NCBI RefSeq assembly: GCF_020497125.1 | Contig: NC_059079.1 | Location: 8,897,053-8,961,052 of the forward strand | DNA from: Mauremys mutica | Lineage: Eukaryota; Chordata; Testudines; Geoemydidae | DNA: 64,000 nucleotides | Direction of reading: 5' to 3' | Part shown: in pieces, positions 45,330 through 55,808 of the stretch | Position numbering within the stretch: the first letter of the stretch is position 1 | Layout of the letters: each line of letters begins with the position of its first letter | Program-made: the position numbers and the translations under genes | Notes under the pieces: model-generated | What the model saw: only the letters and a program-made list of their open reading frames with translations | Told to the model about the DNA's origin: nothing | The model's database searches: none

Positions 45330-45820
45330 TTTAAAAAATCGTCTACAACCCTTTTAATTTTACATGCCAGCAGTCTGGTTTCATTTTGGTTTAAGTGAAG
45401 CCCACACTTCCTATATAGGATCCTCCTTTCCCAAAAGTTTCCCCAGTTCCTAATAGACCTAAAAGCCTCCTCTTACACTATAGACACAACCATGCAATTC
45501 TGCCCGTCTTCCTGGGCCTGTGCTTGGAACTGGAAGCATTTCAGAGAATGTTACCATGGAGGTCCTGGATGTTAATCTCTTACCTAGCAGCCTAATTGTG
45601 GCCACCAAGACCTCTCTCCTATCTTTCCTTATGTCACTGGTACCTACACGTACCACAACTACTGGCTCCTTCCCAGCACTGCATATAAATCTATCTAGAT
45701 GTCTTGCGAGAGCCACAATCTTTGCACCCAGCGGGCAATTTACCACGAGGTTCTCCTTGTCATCACAAACCCAACTTTCTATGTTTCTAATAATGAAATC
45801 CCCCCATTGCTATTACTTGG
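45330..45820 (-). pseudogene. CR1/L3 ORF1 esterase-like (SGNH) domain relic
   Basis: The - strand frame at 45,746-45,459 reads GAKIVALARHLDRFICSAGK, then EPVVVVRVGTSDIRKDRREVL, then LGKRLTSRTSMVTFSEMLPV. This is the CR1 ORF1 esterase domain: VHIGTNDI is the family's block with the oxyanion Asn, here changed to Ser (GTSD). Downstream after stops, CGLHLNQNETRLL remains, equivalent to the catalytic DGLHLN block with Asp changed to Cys. The domain probably helps particle or membrane association in CR1 elements. Both changes and several stops make this an inactive relic. Confidence 0.82.
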
Positions 45821-45837
45821 CTCTTCCATGTAACTAG

Positions 45838-46058
45838 GGTTTAATCTGAAGTAATGGGCTTAATCTGCAGGGTCATTAAGTACTCAAATAGGTTTCCAAG
45901 AGAGGTTGTGGGATCCCCCTCATTGGATGTTTTTAAAAACAGATTGAACAAACATGTCAGGGATTATCTAAATTTACTTGGTCCTTCCTCAGCACAAGGG
46001 GCTGGACTTGATGACATCTCAAGGTCCCTTTCAGCCCTACATTTCTATGATTAGATTA
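45838..46058 (+). mobile_element. CR1 3' end fragment
   Basis: A short frame (45,854-46,054) reads NRFPREVVGSPSLDVFKNRLNKHVRDYL, the C-terminal end of CR1 ORF2. It is followed by gggctggacttgatgacatctcaaggtccctttcagccctacatttctatgat, the CR1 tail. It is of the short-3'-UTR type, like the 11-kb copy, and faces opposite to the adjacent CR1/L3. Confidence 0.88.
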
Positions 46059-49000
46059 AAAGCTCTTGCTCTCTCTTTTTCTCTTCTGGGGACAGTGAAC
46101 TTCACTTTGTAGGGTGATTAGAATCTTTAATCCACAGCTCTGAGGATAACTTTGATTAAGTGACTCAAGTCTTCTGAATTCAAGTTCCTCAGGGAAAAGT
46201 CCTCTGACTCACAGTCCAACTCCAAAGAGGATGAAGAGACAATTTTCCTTTCTTATAAAGTAAAAATCAACCAAAGCAGCAGTATTTCTTACTCTCATCC
46301 TACCATATACCATTTGATCACCGGTCATGTGGCCGATACAGTACTATATGTAATGACTATTGTAGTTTAGCACAGTTGTGTTAATATTATGTTATCAAAT
46401 GTCCCAGAGGACTTATCAGTCCTCCTTGATATAAAGTCTAAATATATCAACTGAAATGTATTGTTTTATTTGCATGTTAGTATGAAATTTGGTAGTTTGA
46501 ATTATAATTTCTGCACTGGACTCCGTGGATACAGTTTGATAACAACATTATGGCCATTTGATTATAATGTCAAAAAACTGCTATGAGTGATGGTTAAGGC
46601 TAGCAATTACAATGAAATCTTCTGGTGAGAGACCCATTTTTATTGAGGTCCCACGCTGCTATTGTCCTGCACGTAAATTGCCAACTCAATTTAATCACTC
46701 AAGTATCCTTTTACAGTGTTCATCCTCCTTCTTCCTTAAAACAACCAACCAAAGAGGTCCACCCTTAAGGAGGTGCAGCATGCAAATCTGTTTTGCATTG
46801 AATCAGCTCTGTTAAGTGGTGCCATGGGGCAGTCTTAGATCATTGCCTCAGGTCCTCTCCTCTTTGCCCCCTTTGGGGTGCCTACTGACCCAGCAGATGT
46901 TTTGCAAGGAGCAGAGCCTGTATGAGGAGAGTGCATGGACTCAACTACGCCGACCAGACAAAGCAAGGGAATGCTTCCCTTTTGCACAATCTGGCCCTAC
47001 ATTTTCAGATGAACAGGTAGCATTGCTAAAATGAGTGTCAATTATTTTGGGAACAAGCTAACAAGTTTTTTTTTTTGTTTTCTTAAGGCTATGACTAAGC
47101 GCTTGGTTATTTGGGGCTAACAAGAGAGCTTTAAATTTAATTAAATTTGGAAGAGTTATAAATGCAAGCCGTTAAGAATTGCCATTACTTTTAGTGAAAT
47201 AATTTGAGTTGGTTAAATAAAAATCCATTGGCAGAAGTCAATATACTGATTGTAAATTGTTAAAATCCTGGGACTAGTTTAAGATAATTCTCTACTTAGT
47301 GTATTAATCCTGTGATAAACAGGTGGGGGTAACAAATAAAAGCACTTGCAAATGGTTGTTTTGTTGTAAAATAATTTTGTGATTTACTGATTAACTGAAT
47401 ACTGAAATACTGTAGAGTGAAAAATATTGTAAACTGCCATATTTATACTAAGTAATTAAGCTTATTGTTACCTAAAGTAACCAGTCACTCATCACAATTA
47501 AATACTATATGATTTGATTCTTTCAGAGTGTTTCTTTTTTAAACACCTACCAGTGGGATAATCTGTAGGTCGGGGGAGAGGGGAAAGAAGGTTCCTGATC
47601 AGATGCTTAGTGATTATTCAGTCCTAAAAAGTCCCCTTTGTAACTAGGCGCTAATAGCTTTGGTAAAGGTTGGCAGTTAATTGTCCTGTAAAATTACCTG
47701 GTGCTCAGACTGGCAACCAATTTTGCCACCTGCAGGAAAATGTTACAATCTCTAACTACTGTTTGCACTGAAATGATATTGCCTATAGACCTTATGTTTA
47801 AGAAGAGGTTCTTTCTTTGCAAGAAACTGGCCATTATTCAGTGCCTTTTATACCAGCTGAAAAGACCAACGTAATTTCATTACTTTCCCTGTAGATTTTC
47901 TGTGTCCTTAAAATCCTTCATAAGCATAAGCTTCCACTTTTGTTGTTCACATTGAGATCTGGAAATGCACTCATCGTGATGGTTATTCTTGACCCAACCA
48001 AAGTGGAATCAAACTTTGATCTTAAGGCCAAAAGTGACTCACCAGCTATGCCTCCCTCCAGCAAACTAATCCAAATGTTTTATACATATTCAAATATCTA
48101 CTAATTTATGATCGCAGGAATCTTTTGTAATGTATAGCTATACTCCTATATATTTAAACACTTCTCAGAAGTGCTTAACATAGTACCTGCATCATTCCAG
48201 ATAGTATGTGGTACTGAACCTATCCTCTTCCTAATTAACTCTCTAGGGACTTCATCATTTGTGCAAACTTTCAGCCACACAGAACTCACAGATAATGAGA
48301 GTCAATCTCCTTCATAATAACTTCACTCTGAACTTAGAACTTAACCTTAAAATTTATCTCCATATGTACCAATTTAAAATTAAACATTTCTGCCTGTATA
48401 ATTGTTTAAAACCTGCAAACATTTACATGTTTGTATATAAACATACTTTCACATACATACTTAAACATCATGTATAAATCATATAATCTACAGATCATGC
48501 CAACAATTTTATTTGTATGTTTTCAATATAACATAACATTATGTACTTTTCTATTTTTTTAAACATTGCCACTGATGGAAACATTATGTGATTGCAAATA
48601 AATACACTATTACCCCCAAATGGACATGACATTTGTACACCTAGCAATAGCAGACTGAACAAGGTACTGCATAGATCAGTAAACAATAAGTATGCTCCAA
48701 CTCTCCTACTGTTCAGAAAACAAAATAGCAAACGCAATAGTCACATTCTGCCCCAAGAAATTCCAAAATTAAGTTGTTCAATCTACAGTCAAATACATTA
48801 ACATAAAAAGCCACTAAATGTGTTAGAAAATAGCATTCTAACACTTTGCCAGACTTTTTCAAAGAAAAAAAAAATCACAGGCATTGCCACTGACAAATTG
48901 TAAATTGAAGTGCTGAAAAAATGTCTCCATTCCATTCATATGAAACTATGTATTCAAATTTAAAACATCTAGGCCAACATTTTCAAAAGTTCTGTAAATT

Positions 49001-49244
49001 CTCCAGCCCCTCTCCCTCCCAGTATTTTAACTATAATCTTACCAACATCAGCTTTCACAATTTTATCACAAGTCTTACAATATTTGATATTTTTCTGAAA
49101 GTTCCAGCTCTTGGAACCCAGAAACTGCATGAAAATCTCAGCTTTCTTTCTTTTCTTTAAAATAAGTTGATATACCTCAGGTTGTGGAGAAAAGTTTGAA
49201 ATTATAAAGTGTGTGTACCTTAAAGGCTTAGAGAGCAAGGAAAA
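46059..49244. other. No gene recognised
   Basis: Mostly AT-rich unique-looking DNA. The part 46,620-47,030 is GC-moderate with two + strand open frames, but neither resembles a known protein. The stretch gcttcccttttgcacaatctggccct suggests SINE-like debris. No splice-bounded exon was found. Confidence 0.5.
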
Positions 49245-49249
49245 GGCCC

Positions 49250-49614
49250 TGTAGCAGGGTGCTGGTGCAAAGACACCTAATTAGCCCCTGCTCAGCCAGC
49301 CCCAATCAGGGGCAATAGATTGGGGCTAGGGAAAAGCCTGGTGCCTGGCCTTTAGAATTCAAAGGCTATAACAGCTGGCTGGCAGCCAGAAGAAGGGGGA
49401 ATGGCCAGGGGACAGTCAGTCTCCAGGCTGAGGGCCGACTCTGTTTAGGAGAGGAGATTATCAGGCCTGCAAGCTCTGTACATAGCATAACACTGGTGGG
49501 GGGAAGAATGTTGTGTAAATAAAGTTGGGGTGCTGCTTAACTAGAAGTCTCTCTGAGCTTTATTGGGGCAACCAGTGGGCCCCAGGAAGAGGGGCAGGCA
49601 GAGGGCTTGTCACA
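49250..49614 (+). mobile_element. Solo LTR with near-perfect 5-bp target duplication
   Basis: It runs from TGTAGCAGGGTGCTGG to …GGGCTTGTCACA. The flanks are ggccc (49,245-49,249) and ggcct (49,615-49,619), a 5-bp duplication with one change. The polyadenylation signal aataaa is at about 49,518. GC-rich relative to its surroundings; 365 bp; no internal region. Confidence 0.82.
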
Positions 49615-49619
49615 GGCCT

Positions 49620-52600
49620 CTAAAATTATTATTCTCAACACAATCTCATGATTTTGAGATGGCCTGACTCATGAATTTTGAATGTTTGGTGTTGGCAATA
49701 ATGTAACTTACAGTACAAAAACTACTTTAACAGAACCTCAGTGTTGTCAGGCAAACTCAAAGAACCACAGAAACTACTGTGTAGCATGCATGGCTGGTTA
49801 ACAGCGACCTTCTACAGCAAAGCAACGTTTCCCCCAACTTAACTACACAGGAAGCTTGTCCAGAAAGCAGTGGATATTTTCTTGCATTTCCAGACCTTAA
49901 TTAGAACATATATTTTAAATAGAACAGTACATACTCAGTAGAAGATTTTAAAGTTCAATATCTTGGCTCTTTAGAATAGTAATATTTGTTTTCAATACCA
50001 AAAGTGGTTAGTCCACAATACCGTATGTTCTAACTGGTAACAGAAATCAAACTGCTTCTAATCTACGGTAGTATTAAAGAAATCTAAAAAATCCTAACTT
50101 CCTATTTTTATATTTTGTATCATGATAGCTATGTGGATTATTGTTTTTTGTAAATATTTCATAACAAAATTGCTTTTGAAGTGATACTAATCTTCAGATT
50201 TGTTTAAGGGGGTATTGCCTTAAATTGTGTGTGGGGTTTTTTTTATGAATAAAAGACATTCTTAGTTAATATTTCAGACCAAACATTCTTAGTTAACAGT
50301 ATAGACACAACAGATAGTTCAAGTCCTAGTCACCAGACGTCTGCACTGACAGACAACAGCCACCTCACAAATATCTAACTCTTGTAATATCTACATATAT
50401 GCTAATTTTCTATCACTACAGAAATTTGGCTTTCTATAAATATAGGAGTTTTGTAATTAACAGAACTATTCACTGTCTATCTACATTCATTTTTAACAAA
50501 CAAGCATGTCACTTTAATTTTGAAATTCTAACAAATAAATACTATTATTCATCTGATGACTCAGACCTTATGCATAACAAGCTTTACACTGGAGCTAATT
50601 ATATGGCTAACATAAACAGTCATGAAAATTTGGTTTATAATGGAAACCATAACATGACTGCCCCTATAATAGTGCTATCATGATGCAATTATAATGCATC
50701 ACAATAATCTGTGAAGTGTTTTGTAATACTTGAGATGCAATATAAAGATCAACTGTACTGTGTTGTTTCATTTAAATAGAGCAGAAATTATTTATACTAA
50801 GGGTTCATTTCTCCATATGCTTTACATATTCGTTTACACTTCGCTCCCAGCTTTAAAAAGTACTGAGTTGTCCAAGAAATTGAAACATTTTTTCAATTGA
50901 TTACCTTTCTAATAATATATTTTGTGAAAATGCTAACCCTACTTTTCTTAAGATCCAGCTTCTAAGTCTGTCAGGGTATTAACTCATCAATGTTTTTAAA
51001 GAAGCATGGCTATTTGTCTGGCAAGAAAATAACATAGTGGTCAGTGTGTTCAAAAATAGAACAGTTTGGCATAGCTAAAATGAGCATTAAGTTGCAGGTT
51101 TATGGAAACATCACATTTAATGGATGTCATGACTACAAACTATTGCCTACTACATTTGTTTCTTAGCACAAAGTAAAAAAAATGGTTCAGGTGTGATAAA
51201 ATCTGGATAGGATACTTAACCATTGTGTTACTCGAGTAAAAACTGGGCAACATAGGTACCAGAGGACAATGAGGTCCACTTCTTCAAAAGGTAAAGATTT
51301 TGGTCAACAAACAATAAAAAAGGCACCCACAATTGTGCATGCAATTAATGCACTAGCACACAAACACGAGTTAGCTGTGTAACTGTTGTACGTTTGCATC
51401 TTTAAATCTCTAAGGACTGGCAGAGAAAATACACACTTTGAGTGTGCCCTAATGGAGACTTTACTTTTGTTCTTTCTTGTATTAATCTTAATCTAGAATA
51501 AATGTCATTCTGATAAAAAAGCATCTTTTTCCCTTTTGTATATAGCAAACCTAATGTGGGCATTTTGTCTTCCTCTGTTTTTTCTACAATGCTGAGCACT
51601 TTTTTATAAGTGCCAACAGTAAACTGTAACAAATAATAACTAAAACTAGCCATTTGTACACTCGCTTGCTTTTTGTGCTCAAATTGCCTTCTGAGATGAT
51701 TCTTCCATCTGGAAGCCCATCCCTGATTCTCTCCACCCTGCTCTCACCCTTTGAACTCTTCCCTGCCCACCCAAAGAAGTGTAAAAGATATGTGATGACA
51801 AATAGTCCATCATTTTTATTTAAATCTACACAAAAATCATGGAATTAACAAGAAATGTGATAAACATCTCCATCCCCATCCTTCCTCTGAATTTCATCTA
51901 TTTAGAATGCAAGCTCTTTGGTATAGTGACCTTTCCATTAGCTGTAAAGTTCCTAGCATACCTATGGTGCTAAATAAATAATATAATAATTCCAGATATT
52001 TGGGTGACTTACAGTACATGGCAATTGGCACAAAAATGTTCACTGGATCACCTGTTTAGACAGATATAGTTAGTGTGGTAATTGTGCCTTCATTAGGTTG
52101 TGTACAGACTTCCCTCAGTGTCGAAAGGTATATTCTGATTGGCCAGTAGGGCCTTCCCGGTAATCCCTCTGCCACATAACAACTCGCAGTGTTACAAACC
52201 TGGGACTTCATTATAAAAAATGAAAACACTTGCTTTAGTTCATTATATTAAATGGGAGGAAGTTAACAGGGGAGAAGATACAAATCTTTTAAATATTTTA
52301 ACTTCCCCTTTATTTTTAAAGGTAAACAAATTCCCACCTTCCTAAACCAGGTCCCTTCTCAGACAGAAATGCAAAACATGCAGCTAGGCATTTGTAGACC
52401 AGTTTAAAAAAAGTCTCTGTAATCCCAGTTGCCCTTTCAGCAGTGGCATAGGGTGCAGCATCCTGACTACAGCCACAATTTTTATTAGTAAATGTAAAAA
52501 CAATACACCCGTGTTAATGTAATATTAAGGATGCATAGTTGAAACTAGAATGAGTCAGGGAATTAAAACATTAAGCTTTCAACTGTGACACCATCTCAAA

Positions 52601-54429
52601 CACACTGCACGTTCTATGTTTTATGGCAGATATTTTAGGACATAAGGAGTAATATATTAAGCTATATTTAAAAGAAAAACAGGATTTAATATAATACATG
52701 TATAATGGCTGCTGTTCCAACCTCAATAACTCTTTTTGCTTTTTTGTGCTTTTACCTGTGCAACCAAAAGAATGCATTGATTGACTAACAGATTTAGAAA
52801 TATTTTAACTTCTCTTTTTGTTCTTAGTTTTATATTCCCTTGGTTTTGATATTTAATCTATTTAGATTCACTCTGCAAGCCAACTTGGATGAAAGGTTAA
52901 CACATTGCTAATTGAGAGATACTGGATATTACTTTGAACAGCTTTTATGGAAGATGATATGAATTCAATAAAGCTGAATTAGCATGAAATAAGGTTAATT
53001 CAGAGCCTGCATTTTTACCAATTGATTTAAAAAAAATTCTTTTAATGTTTCCTTTTTTCATTCAGGAAAGTAACTGTTTGTTATGCACTTTGCTAAGTTA
53101 CTTGTTTCAGTTTAGCAAAAAACCCAGAGATGGATCAACCTCAGACTGGTATATACAAAGCCCCATTCCTCCTTCCCCAGCTTTATCATTCAGATAAACA
53201 GGGACTCAGAAATGAACTACCCCTAAAGTTAGATTTTGCATTTCTAACAAAAATCTCTTTCATGAAGAAAATCAGTATTTGGACTATTTCTCTGTAGTCT
53301 GTTGCCATTATCTGGCAAATAACTGGTTCAAGTACAGAAAGAAATCAACTATCTAATAGTCTATGTTTAGAAAAGTGCTTTAGTGCACTATCATTAAATT
53401 ATCTGACCTGTTTTCAAGAACGATAAAAATCCTGTTATGATTTTTTCAGAGAAACCTGAAAAAATAGACTATTAGAAGATATGTCATAGTAAAATTCTAT
53501 TATTAAATAGTTAACAAGCACATCCTAGCTTTCCTGTATATGGATACAGATCTTATTTCTCAATAATTGTATACAAGTCAATCTTGTTTCATACAATAAA
53601 AATTATAATAGAAACATAAATTTTAATATAATAGGCCATATTTCAACGAATTCAATTTGCATTAGTCCAGCACAGGTAGTTATTTATTACAGTGTATACA
53701 CACATAATTTTGATGTTTTGAAGGTGACTCAGACTGGCTGAGTAAGTAAGCCAGGGACAGCCAGTGAAAGCATTTACTCAGCATCTAGGGTACATATTAC
53801 AAGCTCAGCTCTGCATGAAGGGCAATTTGGACCATAAAGAAGCAGCAAACTGAATCAAGGACAAGCATACTTTAATACTTCCAATCTCATGAACTGAGAA
53901 CAAAATCCCATTTTTAAAAAAAAAATGTAAAGACAAAAAATAACATGGTTCATAAAAATAGTTCAAGTACAATGCTGAGAATTTAGCATCATCCATAATG
54001 AAAGTATGTCTATTATTGTGTGGGGAACAGCATAAGAGCTTATGTTTTAAAAATTAAGTTCAAGGCAAGTGAATTTATCTTTGAATTTTCTCTCTTTTTT
54101 TTATTAAATAGAAAGAAATTAGATTTCATGCTACTGCCATTTAAAAAGCTATATAATCTAGTAGTGCTGAGAAAAAGAAAAGAGTCCTGAAAGAAAGAGA
54201 AAGTGAAGGTGGGGGGATGAAAGGATCGACTGGAGGGACAACAGAGAAAGTGGAGCCCTGAAAGCAAATAGACAGAGAAAAACAAACAGACACAAGGAAC
54301 AGAGCATGAGAAGACAAATTCTACACTGGGATGGGCAAGCACATTTCTCAATGACTTTGGCACAAGTAGAACACACCCATCAGAGGACACAATTTACCCT
54401 ACAAAGGACCCTACTAAAAGATCTATGAA
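49620..54429. other. No gene; AT-rich with two SINE/LINE tails
   Basis: Long AT-rich stretch without recognisable exons. Only scattered tails are recognised: 50,690-50,755 (gaagtgttttgtaatacttgagatgcaatataaa, MIR-like) and 51,895-51,990 (listed separately). Short open frames are shadows. Confidence 0.5.
51895..51990 (+). repeat. L2/MIR-type 3' tail
   Basis: tagaatgcaagctctttggtatagtgacc … tgtaaagttcctagcatacctatggtgctaaataaataatataataat follows the L2-type 3' end (gattgtaagctctttggggcagggac…tgtacagcgcctagcacaatggg…ctaaataaataataat). Confidence 0.75.
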
Positions 54430-55020
54430 TTAGAAACAGGTTCCTCCAAGGATCTGTATGTCTGGCAGGAGCGTAATTTCAGAAAAATTTGGAGCGGGGA
54501 AGAATTATGTCAGCATCCATACGTCCGTTTATCCACTAGACTACAGCTGCTCATTGGAGGTTAGCAGACCAGTCCCATCCTGGAGCAGCTGCGTGGGTGC
54601 TGGAGTCAGATGGGCCAAAGGTCCATTGCCCCTCACTTTTTAAACAAGCCCCATCCAGAGGAGCCCATTCCCTGCTGGCATGAAGGAGGGGAGGCCAGGC
54701 CAAAACTGAGGGACAGCACGATGCTATGTGCTAGATTGCAGTGCCACTCACTGAAATTTGTCCTAGCCAATCTTCTGTAATGATGGAGGGGTGGCCGGGC
54801 CAAATTTCTGTGAGTGGCACCGCAACCTGCCATGGTCCCCCACTTTTGCAGTCCTTCCAGTGCCTTTGGTGAGGACCTGGAGGAGGGCAGGGTTCACCGA
54901 TGGCCAACCCTGGGCAGGAATCGGGACCCAGCTCCTTCAGGACTAAGCTCCAGCAGCTCTGAAAAGTCAGGGGGAGGAGGGAACAAGTAATCATTAGGAA
55001 CAAAATTCTAAAGGTCTGAT
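54430..55020. repeat. GC-rich unclassified repeat-like block
   Basis: A GC-rich island in AT-rich DNA. There is an internal duplication: ggaggggaggccaggccaaaactgagg (about 54,686) and ggaggggtggccgggccaaatttctg (about 54,785), each associated with tgcagtgccactcactgaaattt / gagtggcaccgcaacctgcc. It is probably a transposon relic. I cannot name it and see no gene. Confidence 0.4.
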
Positions 55021-55464
55021 GACAAAAATCTCACGAGCCCTCATATTCTTACTAAATACACAATCACAACATTATGGTTAATTTTTTCAGTATTTAACAT
55101 TGACATAAAACTGTATTACATTAGCTCTTGAATCAAGTTTGCCCATTACTAATTTTGTCCCAGTCTCTTTGATATGCCTTATATTGCTGTTATGCTCTGG
55201 TACAATACTGACAGTTCCATTTGTACTGTCTTGGCAGTAAGCCCCATTTAAATCAGTAGATATACATGCCCGAATGAAAACTTTATCTTTAGATACCTGC
55301 ACTTCTGAGAATTATATACATGGTTTTGTTTCTTATAAGTATAATTTGAATTCAACAATTAGAAAGGACATTTCACAACAAAAGCTGAACTAGGGTACCT
55401 TAAAATAAGGCTTCAAATCTAACTGGAGAAAGGTAACTACAATGCTTAGTTATTATTTCTAAGT

Positions 55465-55650
55465 GCTTTATATGTGCAAGTTACAGTACAAATATTAACT
55501 ACTTAATTCCTGTGATTTATGTATCATCCCCATTTTACAGACAGGGAAACTGAGCCAGAATGACATGCCAAGTTAACAGCAAAACTGGAATCAGAACACA
55601 GGATTTCCTTTCCCCGAAGTCTCTGCTCATTCCTGCAGAATATGTCTCAG
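55465..55650 (-). repeat. MIR-type SINE, reverse orientation
   Basis: The + strand reads atcatccccattttacagacagggaaactgagcc…ccaagttaacagcaaaactggaatcagaacacaggattt, the exact MIR antisense order. The overlapping open frame 55,560-55,964 is derived from this and the adjacent MITE and is not a gene. Confidence 0.85.
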
Positions 55651-55677
55651 TCCTGCAGGGTGATGAGCATGCCAGCC

Positions 55678-55808
55678 CTCATCTGGCAAAGCACATTCTT
55701 AACTTTCAATTTGAGTTAAGTTCCATTGGCAGTTCCATTGACATCAACAGGACTACGTGTGAGTTTAAAGTTAAGCACATGCTTAACTGCTTTGCTGGAT
55801 TGGGATCA
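55678..55808. mobile_element. Fold-back MITE of the 26,989 family
   Basis: ggcaaagcacattcttaacttt at the left pairs with aaagttaagcacatgcttaactgctttgctgg at the right. The centre has attgacatcaacaggactacgtgtgag. A second related patch (ccactgacttcaatgggg) follows at about 55,899-55,917. Confidence 0.65.

Larger units (their letters stand above)
42755..45820 (-). mobile_element. CR1/L3 LINE on the reverse strand, split by nested LTRs
   Basis: CR1/L3 sequence is present in two pieces: 45,820-45,020 (ORF1 end and start of ORF2, reading LECLALNEDIDIIGI) and 42,841-about 42,755 (continuation of the endonuclease, SWWNVDNQWDVVILGYKI). These join in order if the LTR at 42,847-45,014 is removed. The same junction region is intact in the + strand fragment at 18,470-18,597, which supports the reconstruction. 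Confidence 0.8.

Noticed and set aside
33780..51700. Similar short strings tagccatttgt…cgcttg at 33,781 and 51,649
   Set aside because: The match covers only about 20 bases and neither flank extends it; too short to claim a repeat.
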